Shown piece after piece: positions 23,480-34,888 of a stretch of DNA of 64,000 nucleotides (position 1 is the stretch's first letter; each line of letters starts with the position of its first letter). Below the pieces are notes generated by a model, which was not told the DNA's origin, did not search any database, and worked only from the letters and a program-made list of their open reading frames with translations. Position numbers and translations under genes: made by a program. The DNA comes from Triatoma infestans (taxonomy: Eukaryota; Arthropoda; Insecta; Hemiptera; Reduviidae): NCBI GenBank assembly GCA_011037195.1, contig JAAEAF010000227.1:248001-312000 (forward strand), given 5' to 3'.

Positions 23480-23700
23480 AAAAAGAAAGGTTCTTTTTTT
23501 TTTTTCTAATTTTAGCGATATTCTTGAAAATGGCTCCAAAGATTATCTTTAAACTTAAAATGCTAATTGCACATATTTAAACACTTTTAACACTTTTATT
23601 TGAAACATTTTAAGGACTTGAAAAATTTATTTTAAGGACTTGTAATGAAATTCCGAAATTAGAATTTAAACTGCTGCTTGTACAAGTTTTGCTGAAGATA
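23480..23700 (+). repeat. Family A internal module fragment
   Basis: Carries GCGATATTCTTGAAAATGGC, CTAATTGCACATATTTAAAC and CTTTTATTTGAAACATTTTA, followed by a truncated end. Confidence 0.6.
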
Positions 23701-23732
23701 TTGATGAAGGCTCTACCCTAATATCAAATTCT

Positions 23733-23872
23733 AAACCTGGGCCTAGATTTTCGTTCTAGTCCCAGTGGTTATTATTCTTTAGGGGTAGCTATGGGCCCTG
23801 GGAGGCTTTGGTTAGCGTAGGGTTTGCCCTCCCCTTTTGTGAATAATAAGAATAATAATAATATCAAATTCT
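23733..23872 (+). mobile_element. SINE-like retroposon (family T) with (AAT)n tail
   Basis: CTGGGCCTAGATTTTCGTTC, then GGGGTAGCTATGGGCC, TTGCCCTCCCC and an AATAATAAGAATAATAATAAT tail. The same order occurs reversed at 48648-48786 and as a 3' part at 44508-44602. No tRNA box is obvious in the part visible, so the head may be missing. Confidence 0.6.
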
Positions 23873-24589
23873 GTTAACAACCAAAAAATGAATAAAAAAA
23901 AAGATGTGCGGTCTTTCTCAGAAAAAAATGATTGAATATTTGTCAATTGGAATTATAATTTTAGGCCAGTCTAGGCCTCTTTGGGATCAAATACACCTTC
24001 TGAATAAATTTTTATCAGAAATTAAAAAGAGTTGTTTCTATTAAACTTTATGATTAAAATTATTTTAAATCTTCAAATATCTATTTAATTATTAAATTAC
24101 TTCTCAGTCAGTTCATTTGGTAAGAATGGAAATTTAGCTTTAAGTTTACTTTCTAAGTAAAACTTCAATCCTAAAGACTGACTAAAACGACTTAGATCTT
24201 AGACTTAATTAGGTTAGAACCAAACAATGGAATAGTTTGGCAGTGGTCCCTGATCGCTTATTTAAAATGTATTTTTATAAATATTCTTTGGATAGTAATT
24301 TCATTCTTTTCTGCTGTTTATGTTTAATTTAATGAATTGATTTTTCCCATTATTTCAAATTTTACTTTATTTATTTACAATTTCTTTTTCAACTTCATTG
24401 TATATGAACTTCTTTCTTGTTTGAAGGGTGTGTAAAAGAAGTTTAACAATACAGAATCATAGGAATAAAAACATGGAATATTTAAATAAATAAAATTTGA
24501 AAATATATATTCAAAAAAGAAGATAGATGATAATTTACGTTTTCCTGAATAAATAGAAAGTTTGAAATCCTTGGAATACGAAAAAGTAG

Positions 24590-24638
24590 TTTTTTGTTTT
24601 TCTAGGAATTGGTATGTTGTAAATATATGTATGTATGC

Positions 24639-24672
<34 letters not shown>

Positions 24673-25605
24673 TGAATAGTATAGCTCAAAAATAAATTAT
24701 CACAAGAACCATAAATTTGATATTCCGTTTTGGAGTTACAAGGGGGATCTGTCAGCAAGTTATCAGTCAAGATTCCTCAACCGAAAATACCACTCGACTG
24801 AATAGATGATTAAGATATTTCAGCGTTTCTCTCGAAAATGGTTCCAAAAATTTTTTTTAAAATTTTTCTATAGTTTTCAAACACATTAATTCTGAAACCT
24901 TTATATGCTGTTTTCTTTTTCTGGGAAAATTTATTTGAGAAATCTGCGTAATGATTAATGTTACTATAAAATTACCATATCAGTGTATTGCATGATTCTG
25001 ATTGCCACCTATATAATGCTAATTCGTTGCTAAATATATGCTAAAATTTCGAATTTGAAGTAAATAGTATGATCGAAAATGCATATGTTGAACTACTTAA
25101 TAACCTGAGACATTTCTTTGGAACTTTTCTCGTAAAAAATTGATTTTGGGAGTATTCTGGGAGTTAGAGAAGTCATGAAATTTTATTATAGTAGTGGTTA
25201 CTGCATTTAAATAAACGGTTTCATTATTAATTAAAATACTTGACATGCAATTCACTCACTAACTCAATATCATCTGTTTGGAACATATTACGTTTGATTG
25301 GCTGGATAAAGTGCAATAAAGTCACCGTTCTCCCATAGTTGGATATTTTAATTGCTCGTGACTTCTTTATCCTCAAAAAGAATAAAGTAGACAAACATCG
25401 AAAAATTTCGAAACAATTGCCTATCAATAGACATTCGCAATGTTTTGAATATTAAACACAATAGTATTTATAAACATCATGTATTTATATAATAAATAAT
25501 GTTGGTAACTTGGTAAGAACCGTATAAATAAATATTAAATCAAAGCTCTATAAATTGCAGTAAAAGCTCTATATCGTGTGTGATTGTTACACACCAGATT
25601 TTTTT
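24590..25605 (+). repeat. Family A copy
   Basis: Contains the TTTTTCTAGGAATTGG junction, GT tract, AGTATAGCTCAAAAATAAAT, GATATTCCGTTTTGGAG, CAAGATTCCTCAACCGAAAA and ends with the hairpin remnant GTGTGTGATTGTTACACACC followed by T-rich DNA. The centre is decayed. Confidence 0.65.
24636..24671. repeat. (GT)n microsatellite inside family A
   Basis: About 15 GT units at the position where most family A copies carry their GT/CA tract. Confidence 0.9.
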
Positions 25606-27045
25606 TTTAATTTTTTGTATATATATTTTTATATTTTTCTAAATTTAATTAAGCTTTAGGTTTTTGCTTTGTTTTCTTCAATTTTATGAATGGGCTTACT
25701 TCTATTTCAATGTTTGTATTTTATTATTCTAAGGTATTGTATAGTTCATTTTCTTTTTATGATGTATACGAAACTCCTTGTAAAAGGAATGTTACTTCTA
25801 AATGCAATAAAAAATAAATAAATAAACAATATTAATAACTAATAATATTATACATTGTTATATTTTATAATATTTATGAAATGAAATAAAACAAAAACTT
25901 TTTTTTACTGTGTGATAATTTATAATCACTGACAATAATAATTACATTGTTATTGTTGATAGTATAGTGGTCTGCTAATGATTGACTGTATGGTGTCATT
26001 GATAATATTTTTATTTAACTAAATTATCTTACATTTATCTGTATTTTGATATCTGCATGTCGATGGGTGTTTTTTTTTTTCAATTCATTAATTATGGCTA
26101 AAAAATATAATTGCGAAAAAACTGCACTAATGGTTCTAAAAAATTACGGAATTCTATTTTTGGAATTAGTTTGAAAAGATAGATTACAGATTAAGTATAA
26201 CTGAGAAGTTGTTTCTTGTGAAGTTGTCAACTCAGACCCGCAGGTTTCAAGGCGATTTCGGTTTTTGACTATTCTTTATATTTCCATCTTTTGTGTAAAA
26301 GAATAAAGTCGGCTTTTATATTTAATTGGGGATAACATTGTAGACTGATAATGGACTTTGCCACTTATTTAGCGAGTGGGGTATTCCGTCCTGTTCAGCT
26401 CCAGGAACAACATCTACTTCAATAACCTCATAATATTTAGACATTATACCAGAGGGCAGATGCCGAGGAAATCGTGATTTTCTTGAAAATAGCTCCAACA
26501 ATTTTTTTTTTTTTAAACCTCATATTCGTATATTATACTCATATAAATACCTATTACTTTTATTTGAAATATTTTCTCTGGAAAATTTAATTTTTGGGGG
26601 TTTCTGAGGAACAATAGCGTTATGCTTTCCACTTAAAGTGCTTCAGCATAATATATGGTTTTACCTTTTACATATTATTAACACACATTAGAAGCAATGA
26701 TAGAATTCCAAATTTGAAGAAAATCGGTTAACCGGAATCCCATTTGCAGAACAGAATAGGTTTTTGATGTTTTTGAATTTTCTCGGCTACAACGATTTTC
26801 TTTTAAACCTAAAATGCTTGCTGCATAGATAAAAATGTAGCACATTTATTTGAAACACTTTACTGAAAAACTTGATTTTATGTAGGGTTTTGGAGGCCTG
26901 TCAATTAGTTTAAATTTAAATTTGCATGAGCTTTGTTGGTTTTGACATAAAGCGCTCCACATAAGACAGCTCACGTAAATAGATTAGTAAAATCTCCGCC
27001 AACTAAACATTGTAACGTTGCAATTTTAAAGACAATTTCTTGATT

Positions 27046-27851
27046 TTTTTTTTTATTAAGAAATTCACAATGATACAGACAGAATAATAAGTGAATATGA
27101 TGGTAGTGGTATGGGCGTGGAAGTCTTGTTAGGAGATGCATCCCAGTGGGAAATACTCCCTAATTGTCACTAGAAAATGCTAACATGAAGTTAGGTGGTC
27201 GCGGGACCAGTGGCGTTTCAGTCTCCTGGAAGGGTTGTGCTGGATAGCAAGAGAAGAGAGTTTTTGGACTAAAGGTTGGTTGGATGTGAGGTCATGGAAT
27301 TTTTTGTAACGTGCTTTTATTAACTGATGGACAAAAAGGGATTTTGAGGTCAGTGTGAAGGGTTAGGTTGGAAACTTAGAACAGGGCATTAGCAATTCTT
27401 CTGACTGTTTTGGATTTAAAAGTTTGAATGCGATAGGAGTTGGAATGCTTGGTCGAACCCCAGACCTCGCATCCGTGTGTCCAGAGGAGCTTTACAATAG
27501 TGTTGTAGATAAGACTTTTGTTTTCAAGGGAAAGTTTAGAGCATCGGTCAAGTGGTCTCGAGAGAAGTTTGTGTAGTCTGTTTAGTTCAAGTCTTTTTAA
27601 CCGTGTATGCGGATTCAAGTGAGTTTTTTGTCTAGATAAAGTCCTAAATATCGGACTTTGTAGACTGTCGGTATTATGGTCCCATGAAGGAGGATAGGCG
27701 GGAGAGTAGCGTGACGGAGGGTGAAGGATGTGCATTTGCTTTTAGTGGGATTGACCTTTATTCTGCACCTGATAAGCCAGTCTTGTAGAGAGATGATATG
27801 GGATTGTAGGGAACGGGTTGCGAAAACAAGATCGGGATTTGGAGCAATAAC
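27046..27851 (-). mobile_element. 5'-truncated Jockey-clade LINE with 14-bp target duplication
   Basis: An exact duplication ACAATTTCTTGATT occurs at 27032-27045 and 27852-27865. On the minus strand the insert ends in AATAAA plus a poly-A tail (the T run at 27046-27053). It is therefore a retroposed, 5'-truncated copy that landed in a family A repeat. Confidence 0.88.
27180..27851 (-). pseudogene. Non-LTR retrotransposon ORF2 C-terminus (reverse transcriptase thumb and tail)
   Basis: The minus-strand frame includes LNRLHKLLSRPLDRCSKLSL, then NTIVKLLWTHGCEVWGS and FKSKTVRRIANA, the well-known end of the RT domain in Jockey-clade elements; after one in-frame stop it continues with LHTDLKIPFVHQLIKARYKK and a terminal RRLKRHWSRD motif, a typical Jockey-type ending. 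The stop closing that tail is complementary to 27180-27182. The catalytic YADD region lies upstream of the truncation and is absent, so this copy cannot be active. Only one in-frame stop in about 220 codons suggests it is fairly young. Confidence 0.85.
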
Positions 27852-28373
27852 ACAATTTCTTGATTAAATTGTAATAATTAAAGTGAGAGAAAGTGGTGTG
27901 AGTGTTTCATACCAGATTTTTTTTTTTTTCAAAAAGAAGGCTCCTCTAGCCATTGACGTAGTCTCGTTTCCATAAATTAAGACCTGCGATTTGTATACCA
28001 TAAAAAAACTTCGGCAGCAAATAGATTATATTTTTAATGAATACGGTAGTATCTTATCTTTTCAATATACCTTATATTGTGTAGTGGGCTGATAAAATTG
28101 TCTAAATGAAAACAATAGCAGACAAATTTCTTTTTGCAGGAAGAAAAAAGTAATTGAATGACGTTATTTTATTTGGCATGGGTGTATTGTGGCATAATGG
28201 ATTCATCGTTGAAATCATTTGGGCCACATATTAATGTTGATTTTTTTTTACTTTCATTTACTTTAAGTGGAAAAGATCGTGTCAAATTTACGAAATTCTC
28301 TATTTTACAGAATATAAAAAAAAAAAAACTCAGAATGATAATATATTCGAAGTCGCACAAACTATGGTAGCAT

Positions 28374-28467
28374 CGTAGTTTGTAGTTTTGTAGTTTGTAG
28401 TTTTGTAGTTTGTAGTTTTGTAGTTTGTAGTTTTGTAGTTTGTAGTTTTGTAGCTCGTAGTTTTGTC
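28374..28467. repeat. 15-bp minisatellite
   Basis: About six tandem units of GTAGTTTGTAGTTTT, the last ones degenerate (GTAGCTCGTAGTTTT). Confidence 0.9.
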
Positions 28468-28479
28468 AAAGTCTCTCTC

Positions 28480-29545
28480 TCGGTTTTGCAGGCTGTTTCA
28501 TTTTTTTATCACTTTATCCGAATAGTTTATTCCGGTTCAAGAATCCGTCGTCTTGTTTTCAAGATTACTGCAAAAAACTTTGGCAGACCTATCCAAACAA
28601 TCCAGTATTTTAATGAAATATGGACCAATATGGACGTTCAAGTCTTTTAATTAACCAGTCTTCATCTTGCTATCTATTGTACTTAATATATGAACAATCG
28701 TTCGCATAAACGATATCCACCAATCATCTGCTAATTAATTGCTTATCAAATGTTAATGTGCAATCGCCATTATAATAATAAAAAGAATTAAAAAAACAAC
28801 ACCGATTGTATGATTAACATTAATCATTGTATTTTATATTCTGTAAATGGTATTTTATAATTGACAATTAATTATTTATAATATAATATATGGTGAATAT
28901 ACAATAGGACAATATGCAGTATGCAAGAAAGTGGTGTGGTGGTTTGGAAGGCTTATTTAATGCGTGATTACATATAATTATGTACATGCTAGACGTGACA
29001 CCGTAATTGCCTTTCTGCTGGGTAAAAGTTAAATAAATTTATCTGAATTTTATTTTTTGGTGGGGATGAGCACTCAATGAAAGATTAGTTTTTATTTATT
29101 TTATTTTTTGCTGCAAGAATAAGAATTGGTGCGATCTTGCAGATTTTCGTAAGTGAATTTTCACCCAAATTGTAAGGGCCATTCAACAAGTAAAGGGACC
29201 AATAACTAAAAATCTCAGAATAATCTTAATAAGAATAAATAACTATATTTTCTTAGCAAGTTGACATGCATGCCATTAGTTTATAACAGCTATTTGATCG
29301 CTGTTTAGAACAATTAGTTTAGAACACCGTTCAGTGATAAGATTTCTGTTTTCTGTGGGAAGTAAACCATCTGAATTTAATCAGAACTCCGTAAATTCAA
29401 TTTTTACAAAAAACTGTTTCAAATTAATTAATAGTTTTTTATTTGTGCAGTTACCCAATTAGTTACCCAGTTAATAGTTTTTATTAGATGAAGTCATTAT
29501 ACCATCAAAAACCTAATCATTATTATTCACACTCAAAAATCTATT
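28480..29545. other. Unassigned AT-rich sequence
   Basis: No gene or known repeat recognised. Confidence 0.35.
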
Positions 29546-29838
29546 CTATAAAGTTACTAGAATAGAATAGAATAGAATAGAAACATACTGTATTTATGTA
29601 AGCTACATGATACAGGGGGTCTGGCCCAACATTTCAAAGTAAACAAAAAACAAAGAAAACATCACTCACATATAAATTGCTCAGAAGTATACATCTAACA
29701 CTAATAATATTACACAATAACAATTAGCACTCAAAACCATCAATCAAGTCTCATACAAGTCCAAAATAAAATTTCTCATTTTAATAGCACACTCCACAAA
29801 AGTAAATACATTCTTCAACTGGTTCCCATCGGTTATAT

Positions 29839-30719
29839 TTAGCTCGCGAGTGAGTCCTCTTCATTGCCGCTGCGATCTATATACTGAGCAAGGAACTCCT
29901 TCCTGTATGACCTGTAGAGTGGACATTTCAGCAAAAAATGTACCAATGTTAAAGGCTCTTTTGTATTGCAGAGATCACATATTGTACTCGCATTGATGGA
30001 AACCCTTTCTCCATTTAGAAATAGCCTTATAATATTTATATTAGACAATCTCAACTGGCATAAGACTCTTTGCTGTTTAATCGGCATTCTTTCCGTAATG
30101 TAACGTTCACCTTCTCCAAACGCTGTTAGTTGTCTAAAAAAGGGGTTGTATTTGGAGTTCAGTATACGGTTAACATCTTGACTCCTCAGATGATTTGTCC
30201 ACCTTTCAATAATATCAGCTTTGAAATGAAGCAAAACCTCAGTACTATTGAAATTATATATAGCCGGGAGCCCTATTGTCACAAGTGTGTTGTTGAGATG
30301 CAGGAACCAATGGTTTTTTGAGTGCGATAGCAGGTTGATTGTTGTTAGATAATTTATCATAACATCAAAGCATTTTTTTAAAGGTTCATTTGGAGACATA
30401 CGAAGAACTTGTAGCCATAGATTCAATGTTCTCTCTAATACTGTAACCCGTATATCCTTACACCCTGTTTCAGTACGAATGAAATGGTTCGGTGTATTAA
30501 ATGGTAAATTATATAGTTGTTTGAAAAAACACATTTGCAACCTTTCCAATGATTCCAAATAACCAAGGGCCCAAAGTTCCGAAGAGTAAAGAGCTGTAGC
30601 TGCTACCACAGATTCAAACAACCTGATCTTCACTTCCCAGCTATCAGATTTACCTCGCACCAATACCTCCCTCACCTTGCCCAGAGCTTTCAGTCCTTTC
30701 TGAATAGATATTTTTGATT
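29839..30719 (-). CDS. Non-LTR retrotransposon ORF C-terminal region (partial, open)
   Basis: About 290 codons open without interruption up to the truncation. The start of the visible part, [20 protein letters not shown] and [15 protein letters not shown], matches the end of the RT/thumb region of LINEs, where RT is followed by a 'stLLYgsEiWG' motif and a 'FlK.llgLp..Tpn' stretch. The C-terminus has [20 protein letters not shown], a C-x2-C...H...C zinc knuckle of the sort that closes LINE ORF2. Catalytic RT motifs and the endonuclease are missing (5' truncation). The first internal Met is not a real start. I cannot place the clade with certainty. The open frame indicates a recent insertion. 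Confidence 0.8.
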
Positions 30720-30906
30720 TCTATATAGATTTCTATTTAGATTTTTGATATATATATAGATATAGATATAGATATAGATATATATATATATAGATATAGA
30801 TATATATATAGATATAGGATATATATATATATAGATATAGAGATATATATATAGATATAGATATATATATATATAGATATTAGATATATATAGATATAGA
30901 TATAGA

Positions 30907-30937
<31 letters not shown>

Positions 30938-31126
30938 ATATATATATATAGATATATAGATATAGATATAGATATATAATATATATATAGATAGATATAG
31001 ATATGATATATAGATATAGATATAGATATAGATATATATATATAGATTATATATGATATAGATATAGATATAGATATATATATAGATAGTATAGATATAG
31101 ATATATATATAGATCTATATCTATAT
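30720..31126. repeat. (GATATA)n microsatellite, about 400 bp
   Basis: An interrupted array of GATATA, TATA and GATA units, by far the longest simple repeat in the window. It starts exactly where LINE homology stops. Confidence 0.95.
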
Positions 31127-31143
31127 AAACTATAAAGTTACTA

Positions 31144-31545
31144 TTCCCGGTTAACCGATTTTTTTTTTTTTTTTTTGATTTCTAAAAATGCTTCTAACGC
31201 AAATTAATATTATATAAATGGTAGAACCATATATTGTATTGAAATGGGATTTTGATCTTAACAGAAAAACTTAACGCTACTGTTCCCCCAGAATTTCCCC
31301 CCCCAAAATAATTTTCCCAGGAAAATGTTTGAAAGAAAAGCTATTTATGTATGTAGATCCGTGTAAGAAGATTAAAGAAAATCGTTATCCGTTTTTTCTT
31401 TTCAAGAAAATCGCGAAAAAGTGGGGGAAGAAAAAGCCATTCAGTAAAGTCGTATTTTAGTCGGTTGATAGATTTTGCCCGTAAACTTCGTATCAGATGC
31501 GATGGTAGTATTTAAATATAATACTAAGTTTGAGTTTCCTCTGAT
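31144..31545 (-). repeat. Family A fragment, reverse
   Basis: Reverse-oriented module blocks: CGGTTAACCGATTTTTT, TGGTAGAACCATATATTGTA, AATTATTTTCCCAGGAAAATG-like, GATTAAAGAAAATCGTTATC, and CATTCAGTAAAGTCGTATTT. Confidence 0.65.
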
Positions 31546-31573
31546 ATTTTTCATTCTTAAGATATTTCATAAT

Positions 31574-31787
31574 CAGGGAAGAAATTAGCTGAGTGGGGGG
31601 GGAATAGCAAGTGTTTCCAGTCCAGCAGTGCCGCCCTCTTCCTAGGAGCCTCTACAGCTCATTGTCCGGTGATGGGCAGTATTGCCTGTAACGAGAGAAT
31701 ACTGTCCGGAGTGCCCTGAGAAGCGCCCAGACGCCAATGATAATAGATGTTGATGCGCCTTGAAAACAAACAAACAAACAAACAAAA
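31574..31787 (+). mobile_element. SINE family 1, copy with decayed tRNA head
   Basis: Head ATTAGCTGAGTGG (A box) and body CATTGTCCGGTGATGGGCAG, AACGAGAGAATACTGTCC, GATGTTGATGCGCCTTG, with a CAAA-repeat tail. The 28 bp at its 5' boundary (31550-31577) recur, inverted, at 32313-32340. Confidence 0.75.
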
Positions 31788-32056
31788 TAAGGCCTAGACA
31801 GTCATTATTATTTGATTTGGCAATTTTAAATGTTCAGAAATAAGTAATTTTCCTTAAAATAGGAACAAGAATATTTATTTAATCGAGTGAATTTCCTGAG
31901 GACCTAATGTATAAACTTCTTCAATTAATGGATTGACTTAGATGTGCGAAAAGCGTTTTAGCGATAAATGGTAGTTTATTGCAACTATTTTACAAAAAAC
32001 AGAGATTTCAGTTTTTTTTCAACAAATTTCCGGAAATGAAAGTAATTATTAAATCT

Positions 32057-32526
32057 TCAGAGACATTTTCCATGGTAGCCTGCTTCATTTTGTGATGCGT
32101 TTTTCAGTGTGACAACACAGACTTGCAAAGAGCAAATGCAGTTTACACACTCTAATTACTGTAACTCTCGTTGTCTGTAACTCTCGTTACAGACAATACT
32201 GCCCATCACCGGGCAATGAGCTGCATTGGCTTCTAGGAAGAGAAAATCTAAGGGCAGCATGCTGGACTGGAAGCACTTGCTATTCCCCCCGCTACCACTC
32301 AGCTAATCTCTTCCTGATTATGAAATATCTTAAGAATGAATACATTTACAGAGTATGTAAACTGAATGCAACTAGAAATTGTGCAAGTCTGTGTTGTCAC
32401 ACTGTCTGAAAAACGCATCCTAAAGATGGGCGAACGCCCGAACCGGTCGATGACCACAAAATGAAGCAGGTTACCACGGAAAATGTCTCTGTTGCTTCCA
32501 GCTCTGCGGAACCAACCACCACAACA
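32057..32526. mobile_element. Second copy of the hammerhead-hairpin element, interrupted
   Basis: A 9-bp duplication ATTAAATCT (32048-32056, 32527-32535) flanks it. Left arm 32057-32150 matches 19408 onward but has lost the ribozyme segment; the right arm (about 32380-32490) and unpaired tail (ending CCACCACAACA) match 19595-19727. The motif in the right arm is damaged (CTAAAGA instead of CTGAAGA, one A missing from GAAAC). The loop region carries a SINE fragment. Confidence 0.75.
32172..32340 (-). mobile_element. SINE family 1 fragment inside the hairpin element
   Basis: Reverse-oriented head and body (AGATTAGCTGAGTGGTAGCG and TGGTGCTGCCC-type blocks). Its boundary sequence 32313-32340 equals the 5' flank of the SINE at 31574 in inverse orientation, so it appears to have been copied with its flank. 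Confidence 0.7.
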
Positions 32527-32539
32527 ATTAAATCTGTTG

Positions 32540-33480
32540 TGAAAATTTCGAATTTTTAGGAAATCTAAGAAATGTTATCGCTTTACATACATATTTTTTT
32601 TTTTTAAATATATTATTTATAGTTGTAGTGAGTTGAGTTGAGATGAACACAACTGTTTATTGTACTACCTACAGCGCAGCATTCACCGGCAGCCCGTTGT
32701 CGGTGACGTAAACAATACATCGTATCGGCAAATATTTAAACACTACATACCTTGTCTTATACGAGTGGAGAATTTACTAAAAGCTATTGGCTAGTTTCTG
32801 CAGTCCTAAAACATACTTATTTATTCAAAAGGCAATGGATTTTCTCCCACTCTCACGCCTTCCCCTTTCATAGAAGATTCTATGTCAACAATCCACCACT
32901 AATTAGTTGACATTCTGTGTATGTCATCGTGGTTGAGCATTTTGCTACCACTGCTTGCTAAAATAACATCCTAAAACCAAATTAATATTTACTTTAGTTG
33001 TTAATAGTTATTTATTTGACAAGAGAGTAATGTGGCACCATTACACACTTAAAGTTCTCAGATTTGCCCACATGAGCTTGCGGCTATAGCATAGTTGTAA
33101 AAACTTACTTTATTCTTAAATTAAATACTACAATTGAAACATATGTGTTGTATACAATAGATACCGATTTGAAAACATACAAATCTAAAGAATGTTTTAC
33201 GAGATTTATTTTTTGACAAAATAAATTATGTTTGCCGAATTTTTAGAATTATTTTGTTTTTTATAATGTGAAAACAGTTATTGAAGTTGTATTTTATTTA
33301 ATATATTGTTTCAATGACCATATCCAAATCTTTAAGTTTGATTAATTGACAACATTGTGGCTTCTTTAATCACCAGAGATTAAACGTACAACTGTATTTA
33401 TTACTATTTGTTGTAGGATTGGATATTGATATATTATATTGTTACAAAATAAAGTAATTATTTATTTAAATTTAATCATA
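32540..33480. other. Unassigned; possible solo LTR at 32624-32916
   Basis: Read on the minus strand, 32916 to 32624 begins TGTCAACTAATTAGTGG, contains AATAAACAGTTG as a possible polyadenylation signal, and ends CAACTCACTACA. TG...CA ends and the signal are LTR-like, but no matching target duplication was found and no internal region is nearby. The rest is AT-rich with nothing recognised. Confidence 0.25.
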
Positions 33481-33499
33481 TTTTCTAATTGCTATATAA

Positions 33500-34110
33500 A
33501 TAAGTATTGTAATAGCGTTAAATTTTTGAATGTGAGTTTCCACAGGAAGTACCTACTACATGTTTTACACTCCCGCGACCTCAGAGAGTATGAGAAAAAG
33601 TTCATCAACATGAGCTCTTGTGTGTGTTTGGTGTATTGCTTTGTGAGTAAAAGCATCTAAAAAAAAAAGAAAATTTCAGAGAGCTCAAACTTGATACTCC
33701 GGCACATATCAACATGAAGATTTTCCATCTAAAAACCATCAAGTGTGACTTTCCTGAGTGTTGCGTTTTTAATAATTTTTCGCGATTTTCTCAAAAATGG
33801 CTCAAACCATTCTCTTTTTACGATTGTATACTTCTTTTTTCAGGAAAAGTGATTTTTGGAGGAATCTGAAGGAGCAGCGCCTTGAGAGTAGCTTAAATTA
33901 AGATACATTAAGAGCAATGTAGAATACAAGTTTTGAAGGAAAAATTGGTTAACCGGAAATGCGACTTTGCACTCCAGGTTTCTGAATTTTGAGGGGAGGG
34001 GGGGTATTTTCGTAAACAGCTTCACTGATTTTTCTTTAACTAGGAAGAAACACATAAAATCCTACCACTTTTATTTGAAATATTAAAATCCTTCGTGAAC
34101 TGTAATTCCA
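33500..34110 (+). repeat. Family A copy, decayed
   Basis: AAGTATTGTAATAGCGTTAA, GAGCTCAAACTTGATACTCC, TTCTCAAAAATGGCTC, GAAAAATTGGTTAACCGG and CTTTTATTTGAAATATT in family order. Ends missing. Confidence 0.6.
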
Positions 34111-34423
34111 ACCCACAAAAAAAGACCAAGATTAACAACTCAACATTTACAAATAAGGTAAAAACTGATGATAATCAACAATAATGATGATAATCAATAT
34201 TGTTATAATAATTTTCTTTAGTGAATTTTTCCACTCTTTTGAAAATGACCAATAAGGTCGAAATGTCAAAATAATTTTTAAATTGCATTAACTTTAAGTA
34301 TATGGACTGTAGACTATTCTGGTTATTGAACCAACATAATTGCAATTGTCTATAAAACTTACATCAATTTAGTTTCTTTAATTTCCCAAAATCAATCGGA
34401 AAACGTACATTTCCTCTACTTAT

Positions 34424-34662
34424 TTTTTTTTTTTAATTTAAAGCGCTTCAACAACTATGGTCATTAGCGCCCGGAGCCTTCTCAATGCACTGCTGGCCTC
34501 CGGACAGTCTCTCGCTACAGACAACACTGTCCATCACCGTACAGGGAGCTGTAGAGGCTCTTAGGAAGAAAAAAATGTAAGGGTAGCTCTGGACTGGAAT
34601 CCAGGCCCTCCGCGTGAGAGTCCAAAACGCTAACCACTTAGCTAATCAAGCCCCTGGCATCC
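34424..34662 (-). mobile_element. SINE family 1, complete, with 11-bp target duplication
   Basis: Reverse orientation, poly-A tail seen as the T run at 34424-34434. The duplication CCTCTACTTAT is at 34413-34423 and 34663-34673. The head reads TTAGCTAAGTGGTTAGCG (A box), followed by GGATTCCAGTCC in the B-box position (degenerate). Confidence 0.85.
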
Positions 34663-34888
34663 CCTCTACTTATGAAACTGTACACAAATATTTATACATA
34701 TATATATAATGATGACCACCAAAATAATGGACATTTTTTTAATTTCTCTTACTCTTAGTAAGAGGAAGTATTGTAATCGTGCCAAATTTTCGATATCGAG
34801 TTTTCACCGGAAATATCCGTTTTGATGCCTCCTGAGTCCAAAAAATTGGTTTTTAGAAAACGGTCTGTGTGTGTGAGTTGTGTTTTTT

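Larger units (their letters stand above)
26430..27930 (+). repeat. Family A copy split by a Jockey-type LINE
   Basis: Two tandem modules are visible (GATTTTCTTGAAAATAGCTC at 26477 and ACGATTTTCTTTTAAACC at 26799), then the LINE 27046-27851, then the 3' end GTGAGAGAAAGTGGTGTGAG with TTTCATACCAGA at 27883-27917. Confidence 0.7.
29560..31129 (-). mobile_element. 5'-truncated LINE plus GATATA array, bounded by 14-bp target duplication
   Basis: The exact duplication CTATAAAGTTACTA lies at 29546-29559 and 31130-31143. Between them, on the minus strand, is a LINE whose 3' end is a (TTCTA)n tail (seen as TAGAA repeats at 29560-29581). At its 5' truncation point, near 30719, it joins a 400-bp GATATA array that also lies inside the duplication. 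Confidence 0.85.

Noticed and set aside
28374..28467. Tandem GTAGTTTGTAGTTTT units as a CRISPR-like array
   Set aside because: Units are directly abutting without spacers; it is a minisatellite in eukaryotic DNA.
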